Notes: a model not told the origin generated them from the letters alone. Shown: positions 1-9,889, counted from the first letter of the stretch. The stretch is DNA of 64,000 bases from an uncultured Flavobacteriaceae bacterium (GCA_913062575.1 CAJXVT010000003.1:1-64000), one strand, 5' to 3'. Translations and numbers: made by a program.

Positions 1-217
1 CTCGCCTTTACTGGTGTATCTTTGATTAGGAAAAAAACGTTCCATAGTATTCATGCTTGTCGATAAGGTATTTGTGTATGATTTTCTGCAATTAAACGTG
101 CGATGCCTTTTCTGTAGTTGCGGAAATATAATCAATTTATTACATCAAGGGTTAACAAATTTATTTAAAAAGAAACTTAGATGCAAACCAAAAAAACACA
201 TGTAATAACGAACTTAA

Positions 218-910
218 CTATTCAAAGAAACAAGCTATCTCATCAATACCTTTTCGTTCAATACTTGGAACAAATACTTTCTCTTTTGGGTATCCGATAG
301 GAAATAATATATATGCCCTTTCGTTTTTAGGTCTATCTAAAACTTTTGCTAAAAAATTCATTGGACTTGGAGTGTGTGTTAACGTTACCAGTCCTGCATT
401 TTGGATTGCAGAAATGAATAGTCCACAAGCAATTCCAACCGATTCATTGACATAATAATTGTTGTGTTTTGTGCCATCTTCATCAAACTCGTATACTTTT
501 TTAAAAGCAATCACAATCCAAGGAGCTTCTTCAATAAATGGCTTATTCATATCCGTTCCTAAAGGTTCTAAGTCTTTTTTCCAGCGTTCGCTCATTCTAC
601 TATCATAGCCTAACTTTTCTTCAACTTCAGCAGCTTCTCTAATTTTTGATTTTAGTTCTTGGTTAGATATTGCACAAAATGTCCATGGTTGTTTATGAGC
701 ACCAGATGGCGCAGTAGAAGCAGATAATATTAAGTTTTCTATTACTTCTTTTGGTACAGCTTTATCAGAAAATTCTCTTACAGAACGTCTTTTGTCTAGC
801 CAATTATAATAAGAAGTACTTCTTTGCAGAATTTCTTCTTCTGGATAGCTTTCATGGGTATAAGACACATGGGTATATCCGTCAATTTGTATGGATTTTG
901 TTTCAGTCAT
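218..910 (-). CDS. Nitroreductase-family flavoprotein, iodotyrosine deiodinase (IYD)-like
   Basis: 230-aa ORF; RRSVREFSDKAVPKEVIENLI, TAPSGAHKQPWTF and NAGLVTLTHTPSP motifs typical of IYD-type nitroreductases; Glu-Tyr-Lys lid residues present with IYD spacing. Confidence 0.85.
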   Translation of the reverse strand: MTETKSIQIDGYTHVSYTHESYPEEEILQRSTSYYNWLDKRRSVREFSDKAVPKEVIENLILSASTAPSGAHKQPWTFCAISNQELKSKIREAAEVEEKLGYDSRMSERWKKDLEPLGTDMNKPFIEEAPWIVIAFKKVYEFDEDGTKHNNYYVNESVGIACGLFISAIQNAGLVTLTHTPSPMNFLAKVLDRPKNERAYILFPIGYPKEKVFVPSIERKGIDEIACFFE

Positions 911-930
911 AATTTCAAAAATGAAGTTGA

Positions 931-2334
931 TTAAGCTTCTTTGGTTGATTTAAATTCTGGGTTCAATTGGGTTGGAATAGGCGCATTTGTTTCTTTCCAC
1001 CAATTTTTTAAGAGTAGTAATAACTCTGCTGTTTTCTCTTTGTTCTGTTCAGCTATATTATTTTTTTCACCAATATCACTTGCTAAATTATACAACTCCA
1101 GTTCATTATTTTCAAAGTAATAATGTAATTTCCAATCTCCAACTCTAACAACTGAACCAGGTCTTGTTCTAAATAAAGGGTCTCTATTTTCATTGTTTTT
1201 TACCTTGTAAGCTTGAAGATAGATTGGAAAGTGCCAAAACAAAGGCCTTTCTAATATATTTGTTTCCTCTTTTAGAACAGGTAAAATACTATTTCCATCT
1301 AGTTTATGTTGGGTAAGATTAATTCCTGCCGCTTCTAATAACGTGGGAAATAAATCCATATTCGTAATTGGAATATCAGAAGTTGTGCTTGCTTTTATCT
1401 TGTTTTTCCAAACAAAAAAGAAAGGTTCTCGAATGCCTCCTTCATAATAACTTCCTTTTCCTGCTCTTAAGGGATGTTGATTTGTGATTCCGAATAACCC
1501 ACCATTATCTGATGTGAAAACGAGCAATGTATTGTCAAGTTTCCCCGCAGTTTTTAAAGCTTCAATTAACAATCCAATATTAGTATCTAAATTTTCAATC
1601 ATGGTTGCATACCCAGCATTATTTTGTCCATTTGAAGCTTTCTTATGTTCATATTTAGTAAGTAAACTTTTGATTGGTTGTATTGGTGTGTGTACAGCAT
1701 ACGGTGCATAATTCAAAAAGAAAGGTTGTTTTACAGTTGCAATGTGTGCAATAGTTTTTTCCATAATTGCATCTGTCAACTGTGTTTTTTTGCCTGCTTC
1801 TAATGTTACATTTTTATAAGGTGGATAATAACTTCTGGGATGCCCATTATTTGCGCCACCTATATTAATATCAAAACCATAACGTAAAGGATCTTTACTA
1901 ATATGCCATTTTCCTGCATGAATGGTGGTATAGCCTTTTTCTTTTAAAACTTCTGAAATGGTTATGTGTGTGTGTGCTAGAACCGTAGTGTTTTTTATAG
2001 GAATCAATTTTCTGTTTTTTGATTTTCCTCTTTCAGAAGATCCAACTGTATAGATATTATGTCGAGTAGTCCATTTACCGGTCATTAAACTAGCTCTACT
2101 TGGCGCACAATTGGCAGAAGCAGCATAGCCGTTTGTAAATACTTTTCCTAGTTTTGAAAGTGCGTCAATATTTGGGGTTTCATAATAGCCACTTCCCATA
2201 TACCCAACATCTTTCCAACCCATATCATCAACATTTATAATGACAATATTTGGCTTTGATTCTGCCTTTTCTTGAGAGCAAGATGAAACAATAAGACTCA
2301 ATAATAAAAAGGCAACTAGTTGTAGTTTTCTCAT
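931..2334 (-). CDS. Secreted sulfatase (family S1, Cys-type), lipoprotein signal
   Basis: 467 aa; CAPSR sulfatase signature (SANCAPSRASLMTGKW), NVDDMGWKDVG metal-binding start, signal peptide with SSCS lipobox. Confidence 0.9.
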   Translation of the reverse strand: MRKLQLVAFLLLSLIVSSCSQEKAESKPNIVIINVDDMGWKDVGYMGSGYYETPNIDALSKLGKVFTNGYAASANCAPSRASLMTGKWTTRHNIYTVGSSERGKSKNRKLIPIKNTTVLAHTHITISEVLKEKGYTTIHAGKWHISKDPLRYGFDINIGGANNGHPRSYYPPYKNVTLEAGKKTQLTDAIMEKTIAHIATVKQPFFLNYAPYAVHTPIQPIKSLLTKYEHKKASNGQNNAGYATMIENLDTNIGLLIEALKTAGKLDNTLLVFTSDNGGLFGITNQHPLRAGKGSYYEGGIREPFFFVWKNKIKASTTSDIPITNMDLFPTLLEAAGINLTQHKLDGNSILPVLKEETNILERPLFWHFPIYLQAYKVKNNENRDPLFRTRPGSVVRVGDWKLHYYFENNELELYNLASDIGEKNNIAEQNKEKTAELLLLLKNWWKETNAPIPTQLNPEFKSTKEA

Positions 2335-2477
2335 TTTTTATTCGATTTGGTTGATTAAATTGATGATAAATAGTGTTTTAAACCATATCAATATATAAGA
2401 TTCTAAAGATAGATTTTTATATTAATGAGGCAAAATAAAATCAAAAATCAATTTGCTATTTGTTGTATATTTGAACA

Positions 2478-3338
2478 ATGAGTAAAGTCAAAATTATAGA
2501 ATGTCCACGAGATGCTATGCAAGGAATAAAAACCCATTTTATCTCTACACAAGATAAGGCGGACTATATCAATGCTTTATTGCGTGTTGGTTTTGATACC
2601 ATAGATTTTGGGAGTTTTGTATCGCCAAAAGCGATTCCGCAAATGCGAGATACTGCTGCAGTACTTTCAAAGCTAGATTTGTCTTCTACAAATAGTAAAT
2701 TGTTAGCAATTATAGCAAATGTACGTGGAGCAAATGACGCTGCTCAGTTTGAAGAGATTGATTATTTAGGCTATCCTTTTTCTATTTCAGAAAATTTTCA
2801 AATGCGTAATACGCATAAAACCATCAATCAATCTATAGAAGCTCTACAAGAAATTTTAGCCATTGCAACCCGATCAAATAAAGAAGTAGTTGCTTATTTA
2901 TCTATGGGATTTGGAAATCCGTATGGAGATCCTTGGAATGTGGATATCGTAGGCGAGTGGACAGAGAAATTATCAAATATGGGCGTGAAGATTTTATCAC
3001 TTTCAGATACTATTGGTAGCTCAACTCCTGAAGTGATTGATTATTTGTTCTCTAATTTAATTCCGAAATATCCAGAGATAGAGTTTGGTGCACATTTACA
3101 TACAACGCCAACTTCTTGGAAAGAAAAAGTAGATGCCGCTTATAAAGCAGGCTGTCATCGTTTTGACGGTGCTATGATGGGTTATGGAGGTTGTCCAATG
3201 GCAAAAGACGATTTAACTGGTAATATGCCAACAGAAAAATTATTGTCTTATTTTACATCCCAAAAAGCAGAAACAGGTATCAGACCGATGAGTTTTGAAA
3301 GCGCTTATAATGTGGCGATGGATGTTTTTAATCATTAA
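2478..3338 (+). CDS. Hydroxymethylglutaryl-CoA lyase
   Basis: 286 aa; ECPRDAMQG start, FGSFVSPKAIPQM, GAHLHTTP and GCHRFDGAMMGYGGCPMA motifs. Confidence 0.88.
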   Translation: MSKVKIIECPRDAMQGIKTHFISTQDKADYINALLRVGFDTIDFGSFVSPKAIPQMRDTAAVLSKLDLSSTNSKLLAIIANVRGANDAAQFEEIDYLGYPFSISENFQMRNTHKTINQSIEALQEILAIATRSNKEVVAYLSMGFGNPYGDPWNVDIVGEWTEKLSNMGVKILSLSDTIGSSTPEVIDYLFSNLIPKYPEIEFGAHLHTTPTSWKEKVDAAYKAGCHRFDGAMMGYGGCPMAKDDLTGNMPTEKLLSYFTSQKAETGIRPMSFESAYNVAMDVFNH

Positions 3339-3370
3339 CTAAGATTACCACCTTGAGATTAAGTAAGTCT

Positions 3371-3396
3371 GTCATCTTGAGCGCAGTCGAAAGGTC
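3371..3396. repeat. Degenerate flavobacterial-type intergenic repeat (TCATCTTGAGCGCAGTCGAAAGGT)
   Basis: Short intergenic sequence with imperfect dyad, preceded by a truncated half copy (CCACCTTGAG at 3349-3358). Confidence 0.5.
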
Positions 3397-3415
3397 TTTT
3401 TAATAAATATACACT

Positions 3416-4921
3416 ATGAAATCAATCAAATCTATTCTGTACGTTTTATTTATCTTATTACTGCTGTCATGTTCTAAAGACGATGGTAAAATCGACTTCA
3501 CTTTTTTACAAGTAAACGACGTTTATGAAATTGCCCCGATACAAAACGGAAAGTTTGGTGGAATGGCACGCGTAGAAACGGTACATCAAGAATTATTAAA
3601 AGAAAACCCGAATACCTTATTGGTAATGGCAGGCGATTTTTTAAATCCCTCTTTATTGGGAACTGTAAAATATAATGGAGAGCGAATTAAAGGAAAGCAA
3701 ATGATTGAAACCATGAATGCCATGAATTTTGATTTGGTTGCTTTGGGGAATCATGAGTTTGATTTAAAAAGTCATGAACTACAAAAGCGCTTGAATGAAA
3801 GTACCTTTGAGTGGATTTCTGGAAATGTATTAGAAAACAAAGATGGAAAATTTGCTCCCTTCGCAAAAGTAGAGAACAACCAAAAACATAATGTAAATGA
3901 CACCTTTATAAAAGAGCTTACAGATGCAGATGGAACTACTATTTCTGTAGGATTTATAAGTGTTTGTATTCCGTCTAATCCACAAGATTTTGTGAAATAT
4001 CAAGATGTTTTTATGGAAGTAAGAAATGATTATGATCAATTAAAAGACATTGTTGATGTTGTAATTGGATTGACACATGTTAAAATATCTCAAGACAAAA
4101 AAATCCTAGAAATGTTGCCAAACATTCCGCTTATTATGGGTGGTCATGAGCATACAAACATGCTTGTGCCAGTAGGAAAATCATTTGTAGCCAAAGCAGA
4201 TGCCAATGCAAAAACGGCTTATATCCATAGATTTTCTTTTGATAAGAAAACGAAGAAAGCAGTTGTAACATCTGAGTTAAAAGAGATCAATGAAGCAATT
4301 GTTGCAGATACAAGGGTAGGAGCCATAGTAGATAAATGGCAAGTGATTTTAAAAACAAAAATAAAAGAGATTATTAAAAACCCAGATGCAGTTATTTATA
4401 CAGCAAAAACTCCATTAGATGCAAGAGATAAACAAATTAGAAGCACCCAAACCAATATGGGAGATTTGATAACCAAATCCATGTCTTTCGCTTTTGACAG
4501 CAACGTAGATTGTGCCTTGGTAAATGGAGGATCTATTAGAATCGATGACGAATTAGCAGGTGCAGTTACAGCAGTTGATATTTTTAGAGTACTGCCTTAT
4601 GGTGGCGCGATCTTAAAAGTAAAAATAAAAGGACATTTATTGCAAAAAGTACTTGAGTATGGTGTGAATGCAGCTGGAACTGGTGCGTATTTACAACGCT
4701 ATAATGCTAAAAAAGTTGATGGAAACTGGTTGGTGAATGCTAAAAAAATCACCCCATCTAAAACCTATACAGTTGCCTTTTCTGATTACCTTTTAAAAGG
4801 ATTCGACATTCCTTTTTTATCAGATAAAAGCAAAGGTGTTCTTTCTATTTACACCCCAAAAGGAACCCAAACCGCTGCTGATATCCGCAAAGCGGTAATT
4901 TCTTATCTAAAAACATTATAG
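3416..4921 (+). CDS. Bifunctional metallophosphatase/5'-nucleotidase (UshA-like lipoprotein)
   Basis: 501 aa; LLSCSKD lipobox, VMAGDFLNPS, LGNHEFD, GGHEHT, NGGSIR motifs. Confidence 0.88.
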   Translation: MKSIKSILYVLFILLLLSCSKDDGKIDFTFLQVNDVYEIAPIQNGKFGGMARVETVHQELLKENPNTLLVMAGDFLNPSLLGTVKYNGERIKGKQMIETMNAMNFDLVALGNHEFDLKSHELQKRLNESTFEWISGNVLENKDGKFAPFAKVENNQKHNVNDTFIKELTDADGTTISVGFISVCIPSNPQDFVKYQDVFMEVRNDYDQLKDIVDVVIGLTHVKISQDKKILEMLPNIPLIMGGHEHTNMLVPVGKSFVAKADANAKTAYIHRFSFDKKTKKAVVTSELKEINEAIVADTRVGAIVDKWQVILKTKIKEIIKNPDAVIYTAKTPLDARDKQIRSTQTNMGDLITKSMSFAFDSNVDCALVNGGSIRIDDELAGAVTAVDIFRVLPYGGAILKVKIKGHLLQKVLEYGVNAAGTGAYLQRYNAKKVDGNWLVNAKKITPSKTYTVAFSDYLLKGFDIPFLSDKSKGVLSIYTPKGTQTAADIRKAVISYLKTL

Positions 4922-5060
4922 CTAAATATAAGTATTTCAAATACTTAGGTTTTTATCCTTGTTTTTATTTAAAATAGTTCTAAATAAACTTTTTTTATTC
5001 TATTTGGGTGTGTATTTTTGCGGCATAAATAAATACTATTTTAAATCAATCTAAATAAAA

Positions 5061-6221
5061 ATGAAAAGAATTTTATTCTTTGCTTTCGCTAGTTTATCGT
5101 TAGGACTAGGAGCACAGACCTCTAAAGACAGTATTACAAATCCACAAAATCAAGTGAATGCTGCACAGCAATTATTAGCATCAAACCTAAACCAAAAAGG
5201 GTTAACTATTGGTGGTTATGCAGAAACCCATTACAACAGAGCAACCGGAAAAAATGCAAAGTTAGATGTACACAGAATGGTCCTTTTATTAGGATATAAA
5301 TTTAATGACAGAACACAATTCATCACCGAATTAGAGTTTGAGCACGTTAAAGAGATTTATGTAGAGCAAGCTTTTATCCAATACAGCTTAACAGATAACG
5401 TAAACTTAAGAGCTGGTTTAATGTTGGTGCCTATGGGAATTGTAAATGAATACCATGAGCCAACAACGTTTAATGGAGTAGAAAGACCAAGTATGGACAA
5501 ATCTATTGTTCCTTCTACTTGGAGAGAAATTGGATTGGGCCTTTCTGGTAGGTATAATGATGCCTCTTTACGTTATCAAATATATATGTTTAATGGTTTC
5601 ACTTCTAAAAATGGAAGTAAATTATTAGGTGGCTCTAACGGATTAAGAAACGGAAGACAAAAAGGAGCAGAATCTACCATGAACAGTGTAAACTTTGCTG
5701 GTAAATTAGATTATTACGGATTGCCAGGATTGCGTTTAGGATTGTCTGGATACGTTGGAAGAACACAATCTGACAAGTCTATTGAAGATCTTGATGGAGC
5801 AGATGTTGGTGTAGCAATGATTGGTTTAGATGCACGTTATGCTAAAAAACGTTTCTCTGCAAGAGGACAGTTTATCCACGCAAGTATTACAGATAGTGAT
5901 GCATACAATACCTATTATGGTTCTGATTTAGGAAGCGCATTACAAGGTTGGTATGTAGAAACAGCTTATAACTTATTATCTCAAGACAAAGAAGAGCAAT
6001 TAATTGGTTTTGTACGTTATGAAGATTTTAATACACATGCTACAACAGCTGGGAATTTAGCACAAAACTTAAGCTATGATAGAAGCGAATGGACATTTGG
6101 GTTTACGTATAAAGTAGCACCAGGAGCAGCTTTTAAAGCAGATTATCAATTTAAGAACAATGCCGTTGCAGGTTCTGAAACAATAAAACAATTAAACTTA
6201 GGATTTGGAATCTGGTTCTAA
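5061..6221 (+). CDS. Outer-membrane porin (phosphate-selective porin O/P-like)
   Basis: 386 aa; signal peptide, GGYAETHYN start of barrel, C-terminal GFGIWF aromatic terminus. Confidence 0.75.
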   Translation: MKRILFFAFASLSLGLGAQTSKDSITNPQNQVNAAQQLLASNLNQKGLTIGGYAETHYNRATGKNAKLDVHRMVLLLGYKFNDRTQFITELEFEHVKEIYVEQAFIQYSLTDNVNLRAGLMLVPMGIVNEYHEPTTFNGVERPSMDKSIVPSTWREIGLGLSGRYNDASLRYQIYMFNGFTSKNGSKLLGGSNGLRNGRQKGAESTMNSVNFAGKLDYYGLPGLRLGLSGYVGRTQSDKSIEDLDGADVGVAMIGLDARYAKKRFSARGQFIHASITDSDAYNTYYGSDLGSALQGWYVETAYNLLSQDKEEQLIGFVRYEDFNTHATTAGNLAQNLSYDRSEWTFGFTYKVAPGAAFKADYQFKNNAVAGSETIKQLNLGFGIWF

Positions 6222-6244
6222 GAAAAACAATGTGTAATTACTAC

Positions 6245-6280
6245 AAGCTAGTATAAGGTGAAAACTTTGTGCTAGCTTTT
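6245..6280 (+). terminator. Intrinsic-terminator-like hairpin downstream of the porin gene
   Basis: AAGCTAG...CTAGCTT stem extended by further pairs (with GU) around a TGAAAA loop, followed by TTTT. Confidence 0.6.
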
Positions 6281-6316
6281 AGTGTTACATAAAAAAGAAC
6301 CACTTATTTTTGTAGT

Positions 6317-6853
6317 ATGATTTTAAAAAGAGCTTTTAGTATTATTTTACTGTTGATGTCAGTTCAGTTACATGCTTTTCAGTTGTCAAAATCGATTACT
6401 AAAAAGGTTCAAAAAGAACTGGTAAAGACGTTTGGTGATAAAGAACTGATCTTAGAAACAATTGCTATTACTGATGAGGTGAGTGCAAAACTGTATCAGA
6501 AAATAAAAAACAACACGCTTTTTAAAATCATTCAAAAAGAACAAATAATCGGCTATGCTTATATTGATAAAGCACCAAGTAAAACAGATGCATTTGATTA
6601 TTTAATTATCATTGATACAAACCTTATTATCAAAAAAACGAAAGTTTTAATTTATAGAGAAGATTACGGCGGTGAAATTGGAAGTAAACGCTGGTTAAAA
6701 CAGTTTATAGGAAAATCTTCATCAGATAATTTAAAGTATGAAAGAGAAATTATAGCAATATCTGGAGCAACCATTTCTGCGCGTTCTATGACCATTGCCA
6801 TAAATACCTTTTTAAAAAACCTTTTTGTACTTAAACAACAACATATTTTATAA
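6317..6853 (+). CDS. Exported FMN-binding domain protein
   Basis: 178 aa; signal peptide and ISGATISA flavinylation-type motif. Confidence 0.75.
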   Translation: MILKRAFSIILLLMSVQLHAFQLSKSITKKVQKELVKTFGDKELILETIAITDEVSAKLYQKIKNNTLFKIIQKEQIIGYAYIDKAPSKTDAFDYLIIIDTNLIIKKTKVLIYREDYGGEIGSKRWLKQFIGKSSSDNLKYEREIIAISGATISARSMTIAINTFLKNLFVLKQQHIL

Positions 6854-7347
6854 TGCAGCTACACGGAATCATATCGCAATTTCCTAAAGAAGTAAAAGGC
6901 TTATTAATTGCTTTTATTATTTGCTTAAGTATTGGGTTTTACTCAGGAATTCGTTTTGTAAATGATACCAGTAATTCAAACCCCCAGGGAATTGAGGAGC
7001 GGTATTTAGGGAATGAAGATGTGGAAGATGCAACCGTAATGAAATTCAAAAAAAGTAGAGGAGAAGTAATGACCATGGTACACAACCATATCTTATCGCT
7101 TTCTGTGATCTTTTTTCTGTTAGGCGGAATCTTATCTACTACAGGTATTAATAAGAAATTAAAATCATTTTTAATGATAGAGCCTTTTGTATCCATCCTA
7201 TGTACTTTTGGTGGAATCTATTTTATGTGGACAGGCATTGTTTGGATGAAATATATTATTATGCTTTCAGGGGTATTTATGACTTTGACATTTGTAGTCT
7301 CTACGCTATTAATTCTTTTAGGATTAAGATCTCCTAGGGCCTCTTAA
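6853..7347 (+). CDS. Multi-pass membrane protein of unknown function, coupled to FMN-binding gene
   Basis: 164 aa, about 4 predicted TM segments; ATG overlaps upstream stop (TAATG). Confidence 0.65.
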   Translation: MQLHGIISQFPKEVKGLLIAFIICLSIGFYSGIRFVNDTSNSNPQGIEERYLGNEDVEDATVMKFKKSRGEVMTMVHNHILSLSVIFFLLGGILSTTGINKKLKSFLMIEPFVSILCTFGGIYFMWTGIVWMKYIIMLSGVFMTLTFVVSTLLILLGLRSPRAS

Positions 7348-7402
7348 GTGCCTTAGTTTCCATTTTATTTTGTTACTTTGAGTAATGATAAATTACTGCA
7401 TA

Positions 7403-7437
7403 AAAAAAAGATACCATATTTTTTACGGTATCTCTTT
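7403..7437. terminator. Bidirectional terminator between convergent genes
   Basis: AAAGATACC-N-GGTATCTCTTT hairpin flanked by A and T tracts. Confidence 0.65.
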
Positions 7438-7460
7438 AGTCTGTAAATGTTAAGTAGGGG

Positions 7461-9755
7461 TTAATTTATTAATGTGAATTTTCTTTCTAATTTGGTTGTT
7501 GAACTTCCTCCTATAAAAACTTTATAATCGCCTGGTTCGATAACAAAATCTCCATTATTATTGTAATAACCAAGTGTTTCTTTGTTTAAATTAAAATGAA
7601 TAGTTTTTGTTTCTCCAATTTTTAACGCTGTAAGTTCAAAACCTTTTAATTCTCTTACAGGTCTTGTTATGCTAGCAACAAGGTCTCTTATGTATAGTTG
7701 TACAACCTCTTTACCGTCATAATTTCCTGTATTGGTTACATCTATAGATAATTTAATCGTGTCATTTATAGAATATATACTTTCTTTTAAATTGAAATTA
7801 CTATACTCAAAAGTAGTATAACTTAAACCATGTCCAAAAGGATAAAGTGGTGTGTTTTTTACATCTAAATAGTGGGACCAAAATACATTGTTATCTTTAT
7901 CTATAGGTCTTCCAGTGTTTTTGTAGTTGTAATAAATTGGAATTTGACCTACATTTCTAGGGAAAGTCATAGGTAGTTTTCCACTGGGGTTGTAGTCGCC
8001 ATAAATTACTTGTGCAACGGCGTTACCAGTTTCAGTTCCAAGTTGCCATGCTTCAACAATGGTCGGAATATTTTCTGCTGCCCATTCAATAGCAAGAGGC
8101 CTTCCATTGTTTAAAACCAGCACAATATTTTTGTTTACTTTGTAGATCTCCTCTAGTAACTCTTGTTGTAATCCAGGTAAATCTAATTTGGTTCTACTTC
8201 TTCCTTCTCCACTTTGAAAACCATGTTCACCGAGCACCATAACTACAACATCCGCTTTTTTTGCAGTGCTAATAGCATCTTTAAACTCGCTTCTATCAGT
8301 AGTGTTTATGTTTACATGCTTAATAAACTCAGTATTACCTATACTTACGTCAGTTCCTTTCTTATAAGTTAAACTGTTTCCTGTATATTTTTTCATCCCT
8401 TCTAAAACAGAAATAGCGCTATTGTTGTCTGAAGCAATACGCCAGCTACCTAATGGACTATTACTGTCGGCAGCCAAAGCTCCTATTAAGGCAATTTTTT
8501 GACCTTCTTTTTTTAGTGGTAGTAATTGTGTGCTGTTTTTTAAAAGAACAATAGATTTTTTTGCCATATCCAATGCAGCTGCTCTATGAGCTGGATTTCC
8601 AATGTTATTTTTTTCATTTTCAAGATTACAATATTTGTATGGATCATCAAAGAGTCCTAATTCAAATTTTACACGCAAAATTCTCTTTACAGCATCATCA
8701 ATAATAGATTCTTTAACTGCCCCCTCCTTAACTAAACGTACCAATTCATTAATATAAACATAGCTTTCCATATCCATGTCAGAACCTGCATTTGCAGCAA
8801 GTATTGCCGCTTCTTTTTTGTTTTTTGCGTGGCCCCAGTGTATCATTTCAGTAATTGAAGCCCAATCAGATACAACAAAACCATTGAAATCCCATTTTCC
8901 TTTTAAAATATCTCTTTGTAAGTATGAATTTCCTGTTGCTGGAACACCATTTAATTCATTAAAAGCATTCATAAATGTTTTAACATCAGCATCTACAGCA
9001 GCTTTAAACGGAGGAAACACGATGTTATGAAGTGTTGAAGTTCCAATGTCTACTGTATTGTATTCTTTACCGGCTTCTGAAAATCCATATGCAGCAAAAT
9101 GTTTTGCACAAGCCGCAATTGTATTTGGTGCTGATAAATCATCTCCCTGAAAACCTTTTATTCTGGCAACAGCAATAGCACTACCTAAAAATGGGTCTTC
9201 ACCAGCGCCTTCCATAACTCTCCCCCAACGTGGATCTCTAGAGATGTCTACCATAGGAGCAAATGTCCAGTTGATACCTGAAGCTGAAGCTTCAATGGCA
9301 GCAATTCGAGCAGATTTTTCTAGCGCCGTTAAATCCCAACTAGCAGCTTCAGCTAAAGGAATTGGACTAAGGGTTTTGTAACCGTGAATCACATCAAACC
9401 CAATAATTAAAGGAATTCCAAGTCTAGATTCTTCTACGGCTATTTTTTGTACTTTTCTAACCTCTTCAGCTCCTCTTACATTAAGCATAGAGCCTATATA
9501 GCCCATTTTTAGATGTTCATATTTTAATTCTGCATTTCCTTCTTCTGGAGCAGGGCCAGTTACATCCCAAAAACCATTATATTGATTCATTTGCCCCACT
9601 TTCTCTTCAATTGTCATTAAACTTAAAAGGGAGTCTACTTTTTCTTCTAGTATTTGTTCTTTGATACCAATCATACTACTATTGTTCTTTTTATCAAAAC
9701 ATCCATAAAGAACAATAATTAAACAAATAGCAATTATGTGTTTTATGTGTTTCAT
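7461..9755 (-). CDS. GH3 beta-glucosidase (BglX-like), lipoprotein
   Basis: 764 aa; LYGC lipobox, RDPRWGRVMEGAGEDPFL, GFVVSDWASITEM nucleophile region, C-terminal fibronectin III-like domain. Confidence 0.92.
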   Translation of the reverse strand: MKHIKHIIAICLIIVLYGCFDKKNNSSMIGIKEQILEEKVDSLLSLMTIEEKVGQMNQYNGFWDVTGPAPEEGNAELKYEHLKMGYIGSMLNVRGAEEVRKVQKIAVEESRLGIPLIIGFDVIHGYKTLSPIPLAEAASWDLTALEKSARIAAIEASASGINWTFAPMVDISRDPRWGRVMEGAGEDPFLGSAIAVARIKGFQGDDLSAPNTIAACAKHFAAYGFSEAGKEYNTVDIGTSTLHNIVFPPFKAAVDADVKTFMNAFNELNGVPATGNSYLQRDILKGKWDFNGFVVSDWASITEMIHWGHAKNKKEAAILAANAGSDMDMESYVYINELVRLVKEGAVKESIIDDAVKRILRVKFELGLFDDPYKYCNLENEKNNIGNPAHRAAALDMAKKSIVLLKNSTQLLPLKKEGQKIALIGALAADSNSPLGSWRIASDNNSAISVLEGMKKYTGNSLTYKKGTDVSIGNTEFIKHVNINTTDRSEFKDAISTAKKADVVVMVLGEHGFQSGEGRSRTKLDLPGLQQELLEEIYKVNKNIVLVLNNGRPLAIEWAAENIPTIVEAWQLGTETGNAVAQVIYGDYNPSGKLPMTFPRNVGQIPIYYNYKNTGRPIDKDNNVFWSHYLDVKNTPLYPFGHGLSYTTFEYSNFNLKESIYSINDTIKLSIDVTNTGNYDGKEVVQLYIRDLVASITRPVRELKGFELTALKIGETKTIHFNLNKETLGYYNNNGDFVIEPGDYKVFIGGSSTTKLERKFTLIN

Positions 9756-9889
9756 ATTTTTTGTTTTGGGTTGAAATTTTAAAAGGTAAAAGTAAATTAA
9801 AGACAGAATAATTAGTATGCGAAAATCATCAATTGTTAGTATTATTTTTAATTTTGCTGTTTTATATTGTTAAAAGTGACAAAATAGTA

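Noticed and set aside
1-54. Possible 5' end of a minus-strand CDS running off the left edge (MNTMERFFLIKDTPVKA...)
   Set aside because: Only about 18 codons visible with no recognisable domain; cannot be supported from this window.
1484-1711. Antisense ORF within the sulfatase gene (and similar short opposite-strand ORFs across the track, e.g. 8776-9030, 20599-20886, 40325-40693)
   Set aside because: All lie inside strongly supported coding genes on the other strand, lack homology signals or ribosome-binding context, and fit chance ORFs in AT-rich DNA.
2452-2480. Leaderless promoter for HMG-CoA lyase (TATATTTG 5 bp before ATG)
   Set aside because: The -7-like box is a good match, but no correctly spaced -33 exists and the position would imply leaderless initiation; needs TSS data.
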